Below are positions 63,897 through 64,000 of a DNA stretch of 64,000 nucleotides, piece after piece. How positions within the stretch are numbered: the first letter of the stretch is position 1; each line of letters opens with the position of its first letter. The translations under genes and the position numbers were made by a program. The notes below the pieces were generated by a model. It saw only the letters and a list, made by a program, of their open reading frames with translations, did not search any database and was not told the DNA's origin. This stretch comes from Gordonia jinhuaensis (lineage in GTDB: Bacteria > Actinomycetota > Actinomycetes > Mycobacteriales > Mycobacteriaceae). Where the stretch lies: contig NZ_BMGC01000021.1 of the NCBI RefSeq assembly GCF_014639795.1, forward strand, positions 1 through 64,000, given 5' to 3'.

Positions 63897-64000
63897 GCCA
63901 TCAATACCGTGTAGCGCCAGTCGAGCACCGGACGACTACTGCCGTCGGAGTCGTGGCTGTGCACGATCGACCGCAACGCCAGCGCACCCCCGGATCGAAG
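63893..64000 (-). CDS. C-terminal fragment, possibly a MaoC/hot-dog-type dehydratase
   Basis: The minus-strand frame open at the window edge ends at 63893 with an ATGA overlap to the CoA-transferase gene. Its last residues read ALALRSIVHSHDSDGSS and then RPVLDWRYTVLMA. The alternating charged-hydrophobic end resembles the last strands of hot-dog dehydratases (mesaconyl-CoA hydratase type), which would suit the neighbour. Only 35 residues are visible, so the assignment is weak. Confidence 0.4.
   Translation of the reverse strand, partial: LRSGGALALRSIVHSHDSDGSSRPVLDWRYTVLMA

Overview
The window is a high-GC actinobacterial chromosome segment, most likely from a mycolic-acid genus such as Gordonia or Rhodococcus. 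The evidence is the codon bias, many ATGA/GTGA start-stop overlaps, a remnant of an antigen-85-type mycolyltransferase gene, a fused pcaL, and IclR-type control of the beta-ketoadipate genes. I can support no tRNA, rRNA, CRISPR array or prophage.

Layout. (1) 1-5909: the end of an IS3-type element interrupts a mycolyltransferase gene; then housekeeping genes (nadE, a threonine-dehydratase-like gene, a His-rich small protein, YceI, a Nudix hydrolase). (2) 6028-6325: a dense cluster of 12-nt direct and inverted repeats. (3) 6377-15092: a complete protocatechuate branch of the beta-ketoadipate pathway (pcaHG, pcaJI, pcaB, pcaL, pcaR, pcaF) with a LysR and an IclR regulator. (4) 15206-22140: a minus-strand peripheral operon (pobA, IclR, flavin/2Fe-2S reductase, frameshifted CYP199-like P450, aldehyde dehydrogenase) plus a divergent IclR gene, suited to turning p-methoxy- and p-hydroxy-benzoates into protocatechuate. 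(5) 22230-29090: a p-hydroxycinnamate (coumarate/ferulate) operon of the cou type: hydratase, acetoacetyl-CoA-synthetase-like enzyme, hydroxyacyl-CoA dehydrogenase, CoA ligase, amidohydrolase and MarR regulator. (6) 28998-32300: an IclR gene and the vanillate demethylase genes, with a tiny gene between vanA and a frameshifted vanB.

(7) 32426-42200: an accessory block of lower GC with a PucR regulator and a six-gene operon (amidase, peptide-type ABC transporter, DmpA-type aminopeptidase), probably acquired. (8) 42526-56574: a 2-keto acid decarboxylase and a large acyl-CoA catabolic set (dienoyl-CoA-isomerase-like crotonase, three acyl-CoA dehydrogenases, an MFS transporter, two thiolases, two SDRs, a CoA ligase) for an unidentified acid. 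(9) 56567-64000: two LysR genes and a coupled operon (MaoC-like end fragment, class III CoA-transferase, CoA ligase, metallo-beta-lactamase-fold hydrolase, and an unusual double crotonase).

How it works together: hydroxycinnamates enter by CoA activation and side-chain shortening to 4-hydroxybenzoate or vanillate. PobA, VanAB and possibly the P450 convert the monoaryl acids to protocatechuate. PcaHG, PcaB, PcaL, PcaIJ and PcaF take it to succinyl-CoA and acetyl-CoA. This is essentially a lignin-aromatic catabolic supercluster with an inserted peptide/amide module. Two genes in it (the P450 and vanB) carry single-base frameshifts that should be checked against raw reads.
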